Shown here one piece after another: positions 61,507-64,000 of a stretch of DNA of 64,000 nucleotides. The position numbers and the translations under genes are program-made. Origin of the DNA: Cellulomonas sp. KRMCY2 (GTDB lineage Bacteria > Actinomycetota > Actinomycetes > Actinomycetales > Cellulomonadaceae); assembly GCF_000526515.1 (NCBI RefSeq), contig NZ_JAGF01000001.1:1736001-1800000 (forward strand), read 5' to 3'. Each line of letters begins with the position of its first letter. Positions within the stretch are counted from its first letter, which is position 1. The notes under the pieces are model-generated. The model saw only the letters and a program-made list of their open reading frames with translations. It made no database searches and was not told where the DNA came from.

Positions 61507-62451
61507 ATGTACCGCAGAGCCGCCGCTGCGGTCGCCGTCGTTCTCGTCGGCCTCGTGGTCGGTTGTGCCCGTCAGGCCGAGCCCCAGCCCGTTCCCAGCC
61601 GCGTGCCGGGACCGGCGGAGGCCTACCTCGAGGCGGCTCTCGGGGTGACCTCCGACGACGCGGCCGCTGGCGCCTTGCACATGGAGGAGGCCGTCGCTGC
61701 ATGCATGGCCGAGCAGGGCTTCGAGTACGTCCCGGACACCTCCGGCTACCACTACGTCGACGCCGCAGCGATCGATCCGCCGCCGGGTTCCCGCGAGTTC
61801 GCCGAGCTCTACGGCTACGGGTTCGCCGCCCTGCCCGAGGAGATGCGCGCCGAGAGCACGCCGGGTGTGAACCCGAACGACGCGATCCTGGGCGCGATGA
61901 GCCCGGAGGAGCTCGAGGCCTATCAACAGGCCCTCTGGGGTGACGCGGTCGGTGCGGACCCGGATGCCGGAGGGGAAGTTGACCTTGCCGGGTGCTTCGG
62001 TGCAGCCCGCGAACAGGTCTGGGGCGACCGCGAGGAGGATCCCGTCCGACTGGCGCTCGAGGAAGAGATCACGCGGGTCGACGCCGAGGCGGCGCCGACG
62101 GACGCCGCCGTCTCCGCTGCCGCCGGCCGGTGGTCCGCGTGCATGTCGGACGCCGGGCACCCGGGGTACGGGACCTCACCCGATGCGGAGGAGGCGGCGT
62201 GGGACAGATGGACCGCGTTCAACGACGCCATCGCCGCTGACCCCGCGCTCGGGCAGGAGGGGCCAGACGGGCTGATCCTCGGGCAGGCCGGGCTGGCGGA
62301 CGATGAGGCGGCGCTCGCGACGGCCGACTGGGACTGCCGGGCCGAGACCCGGTACGACGATGTCTGGCAGGAAGCGCGCGACCGGCTCCAGCAGGAGTAC
62401 GTCGACGCGCATCGCGCCGAGCTCGACGCGTGGGTGGAGACCTTCTCCTGA
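61507..62451 (+). CDS. Secreted lipoprotein, acidic, function unknown
   Basis: A 314-residue protein with a lipoprotein signal (lipobox VVGC, Cys20) and five or more further cysteines in pairs (ACMAEQGFEY; GCFGAAREQVW; ACMSDAGHPGY; WDCRAETRYDD), a pattern that points to disulfides. Helical and rich in Glu/Asp. The motif around each Cys (CMxxxGxxxY) is repeated, so there may be two related subdomains. RBS AGGAGGACAG before ATG. No family name recognised. Confidence 0.82.
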   Translation: MYRRAAAAVAVVLVGLVVGCARQAEPQPVPSRVPGPAEAYLEAALGVTSDDAAAGALHMEEAVAACMAEQGFEYVPDTSGYHYVDAAAIDPPPGSREFAELYGYGFAALPEEMRAESTPGVNPNDAILGAMSPEELEAYQQALWGDAVGADPDAGGEVDLAGCFGAAREQVWGDREEDPVRLALEEEITRVDAEAAPTDAAVSAAAGRWSACMSDAGHPGYGTSPDAEEAAWDRWTAFNDAIAADPALGQEGPDGLILGQAGLADDEAALATADWDCRAETRYDDVWQEARDRLQQEYVDAHRAELDAWVETFS

Positions 62452-62534
62452 CGTGGCGTGGAGGGTCGGCGCGCGCTCGCCGGCGGGTTCGAGGTCGGCG
62501 TCGGACTGCTGCCACGACGCCGGTGCAGACGGGG

Positions 62535-62684
62535 ATGGGCTCCTTCGACTTCCCGGGAGGCCGGCTCGTTCCTGACCTGGACGTCGCCGTGTGGCCGCTC
62601 ACGATCGTCGTACTGCTCGCAGGGCTCGCCGCGGCGACACGGGCAGGAGCGCGTCTGGCGTCGGACACCGAGGGCCTGGTGTGA
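62535..62684 (+). pseudogene. C-terminal fragment of a DUF2975 membrane protein
   Basis: A 49-codon frame with one hydrophobic helix (VWPLTIVVLLAGLAAATRAG) and the end ASDTEGLV typical of DUF2975. The rest of the gene is absent. An XRE regulator fragment follows, as expected for this pair. Confidence 0.5.
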
Positions 62685-62702
62685 AGGGGCGACGGGGCCG
62701 GA

Positions 62703-62880
62703 ACTCACCGAGTCGTCGCCCACTTGGGTGAGCTACTCGATGCCCGCGGCATGACGCTCGTGCAGCTGGCCGCCCTGAGCTGGATTACGGTCGCGAACCT
62801 CTCGGTGCTGAAGAACGGTCGGGCCCGAGCGATTCGCTTCAGCACGCTCACCGCGGTCTGCGATGTCCGCGCGAGGCAGC
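62703..62880 (+). pseudogene. Decayed XRE-type regulator (DUF2975 partner)
   Basis: LDARGMTLVQLAALSWITV followed by NLSVLKNGRARAIRFSTLTA is the usual small XRE regulator next to DUF2975 genes. The N-terminal start is lost and the C-terminal CxPGDLLE end is replaced by unrelated residues after about 62870. Not functional. Confidence 0.55.
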
Positions 62881-63009
62881 CGGGCGGAGTGGCGTCCCGC
62901 AGAGTGGTGTGCGATCAGCCCTCGTCGGTGAGGGCGTCGTAGACGAAGTGGCGGCCACCGCGTGATTCTTCGAGAGACCTACCAAGTCGACTCGAGAGAA
63001 GGACCCGCG

Positions 63010-64000
63010 ATGACCGCCGTTCCCAGTCTGGACCCTGCCCGTTTCTTGCACGAGCACCTGGCCAACGCCAGCCCCGACCTGCTGCGTGACCTGTTGGCCA
63101 CGTTCATCGAAACGCTGATGGGCGCCGAGGCCGACGCGATCTGCGGGGCCGAGTACGGCGCCCGCAGCCCGGAGCGGGCCAACACACGCAACGGCTACCG
63201 GCACCGCGACTTCGACACCCGGGTCGGGACGATGGACGTGGCGATCCCCAAGCTGCGCGCGGGCACCTACTTCCCCGACTGGCTGCTGGAACGTCGCCGC
63301 CGCGCCGAGGCGGCCCTGACCTCGGTGGTTGCGACCTGCTACCTGCTCGGGGTGAGCACCCGGCGGATGGACAAGCTCGTGGAGTCGTTGGGGATCACCC
63401 GGTTGTCGAAGTCGCAGGTCTCGCGGATGGCGGCGGACCTGGACGAGCAGGTCGCCGCGTTCCGGACCCGCCCGCTGGACGCCGGCCCCTACACCTTCCT
63501 CGCGGCTGACGCCCTGGCGGTGAAGGTCCGTGAGGGTGGGCGGGTGGTCAACATCGCGGTGATGGTCGCCACCGGCGTCAACGCCGACGGGCACCGCGAG
63601 ATCCTGGGGATCGACGTGTCCACCGCCGAGGACGGCGCGGGGTGGTTGACGTTCTTCCGGGACCTGACCGCACGCGGCCTGACCGGGGTCAAGCTGGTGA
63701 CCTCTGACGCGCACTCCGGGCTGGTCGCCGCGATCGGCGCCACCCTGCCCGGCGCCTCCTGGCAACGGTGCCGGACCCACTACACGGTCAACCTCAAGGC
63801 CACCTGCCCCGCGGCGTCCTGGCCCTGGGTCAAGACCATGCTCCACTCGGTCTTCGACCAGGTCGACGCCGACGCCGTCGCAGCCCAGTTCGACCGGCTC
63901 CTGGACACCGTCGCAGACAAGCTGCCCAAGGTCACCGACCACCTGGAGACCGCCCGGGCCGACCTGCTCGCCTTCACCGCCTTCCCCAAGGAGGTCTGGC
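63010..64000 (+). CDS. IS256-family (Mutator) transposase (3' partial)
   Basis: 330 codons visible with no stop before the right edge. RBS GAGAGAAGG before the ATG. Motifs: ERANTRNGYRHRDFDTRVGT, IPKLRAGTYFP, ATCYLLGVSTRRMD, first catalytic Asp in FLAADALAVKVRE, second Asp in LVTSDAHSGL, QRCRTHYTVNL. The third catalytic residue lies past the edge. The left end of the element could not be fixed. Confidence 0.93.
   Translation, partial: MTAVPSLDPARFLHEHLANASPDLLRDLLATFIETLMGAEADAICGAEYGARSPERANTRNGYRHRDFDTRVGTMDVAIPKLRAGTYFPDWLLERRRRAEAALTSVVATCYLLGVSTRRMDKLVESLGITRLSKSQVSRMAADLDEQVAAFRTRPLDAGPYTFLAADALAVKVREGGRVVNIAVMVATGVNADGHREILGIDVSTAEDGAGWLTFFRDLTARGLTGVKLVTSDAHSGLVAAIGATLPGASWQRCRTHYTVNLKATCPAASWPWVKTMLHSVFDQVDADAVAAQFDRLLDTVADKLPKVTDHLETARADLLAFTAFPKEVW

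Noticed and set aside
62848-63942. 364-codon minus-strand frame at the right edge
   Set aside because: Shadow of the IS256 transposase, which runs off the edge on the plus strand.

Overview
The window is high-GC DNA with actinobacterial gene style: GTG starts, GTGA/ATGA stop-start overlaps, SigE-family sigma factor, DUF4214 and RCC1 secreted proteins, large modular glycoside hydrolase, DDN-like F420 enzymes. The gene mix (modular GH3 enzyme, PTS, TasA/SipW pair, [FeFe]-hydrogenase) suggests a facultative, polysaccharide-degrading member of the Cellulomonas/Actinotalea type. That placement is inference; there is no rRNA or complete tRNA to confirm it.

Layout, 0-47 kb (chromosomal backbone): a partial secreted GH3 glycosidase; an ABC-2 exporter (5.5-8.3 kb); a sigma factor with a translationally coupled membrane sensor (8.4-10.3 kb); secreted proteins with beta-helix, RCC1, PQQ-propeller and PhoX folds (10.3-17.9 kb, with a formate/nitrite channel); two interlocked ABC-2 ATPase/permease pairs (18.0-21.6 kb); a DUF4214 peptidase-like protein; a sugar PTS made of an EIIA-HPr-EI fusion and an EIICB with a second, cysteine-less EIIB domain (23.4-28.0 kb); pyrophosphatase; a flotillin-like SPFH protein; a NitT/TauT-type ABC importer whose first gene overlaps a fused GltD-[FeFe]-hydrogenase (31.3-36.9 kb); a sirtuin; an ArsR-led redox operon; a tandem-duplicated phosphofructokinase; gamma carbonic anhydrase; and a flavoprotein. 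The PTS, fused PFK and hydrogenase together would fit fermentative sugar use with NAD(P)H-linked hydrogen metabolism.

Layout, 47-64 kb (genomic island): gene debris, defence-like genes and transposons. It holds a stand-alone ScoMcrA-type head domain, a broken nuclease-like gene with a RyR remnant, HIT and Nudix proteins, the TasA/SipW pair, a Fic protein with a strong palindrome at its promoter, an AbiEi/AbiEii module, an uncharacterised two-gene operon, an IS30 element with clear ends, decayed IS1634 and DUF2975/XRE pieces, and an IS256 transposase running off the right edge. A 22-nt motif (two 10-nt units, ACTGCTACCG-like) recurs six times in one orientation between cargo blocks. Two of the junctions have the full order motif - tRNA-Ser(GGA) 3' end - motif, like an attachment site with both integrase arms. 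One of these is split by the IS30 element, with a CCA target duplication. They bracket a block of about 4.8 kb with the AbiE module and the unknown operon but no integrase, so I read the island as a tandem array of integrase-less elements at a tRNA-Ser attachment site. This is the most novel structure I see in the window.
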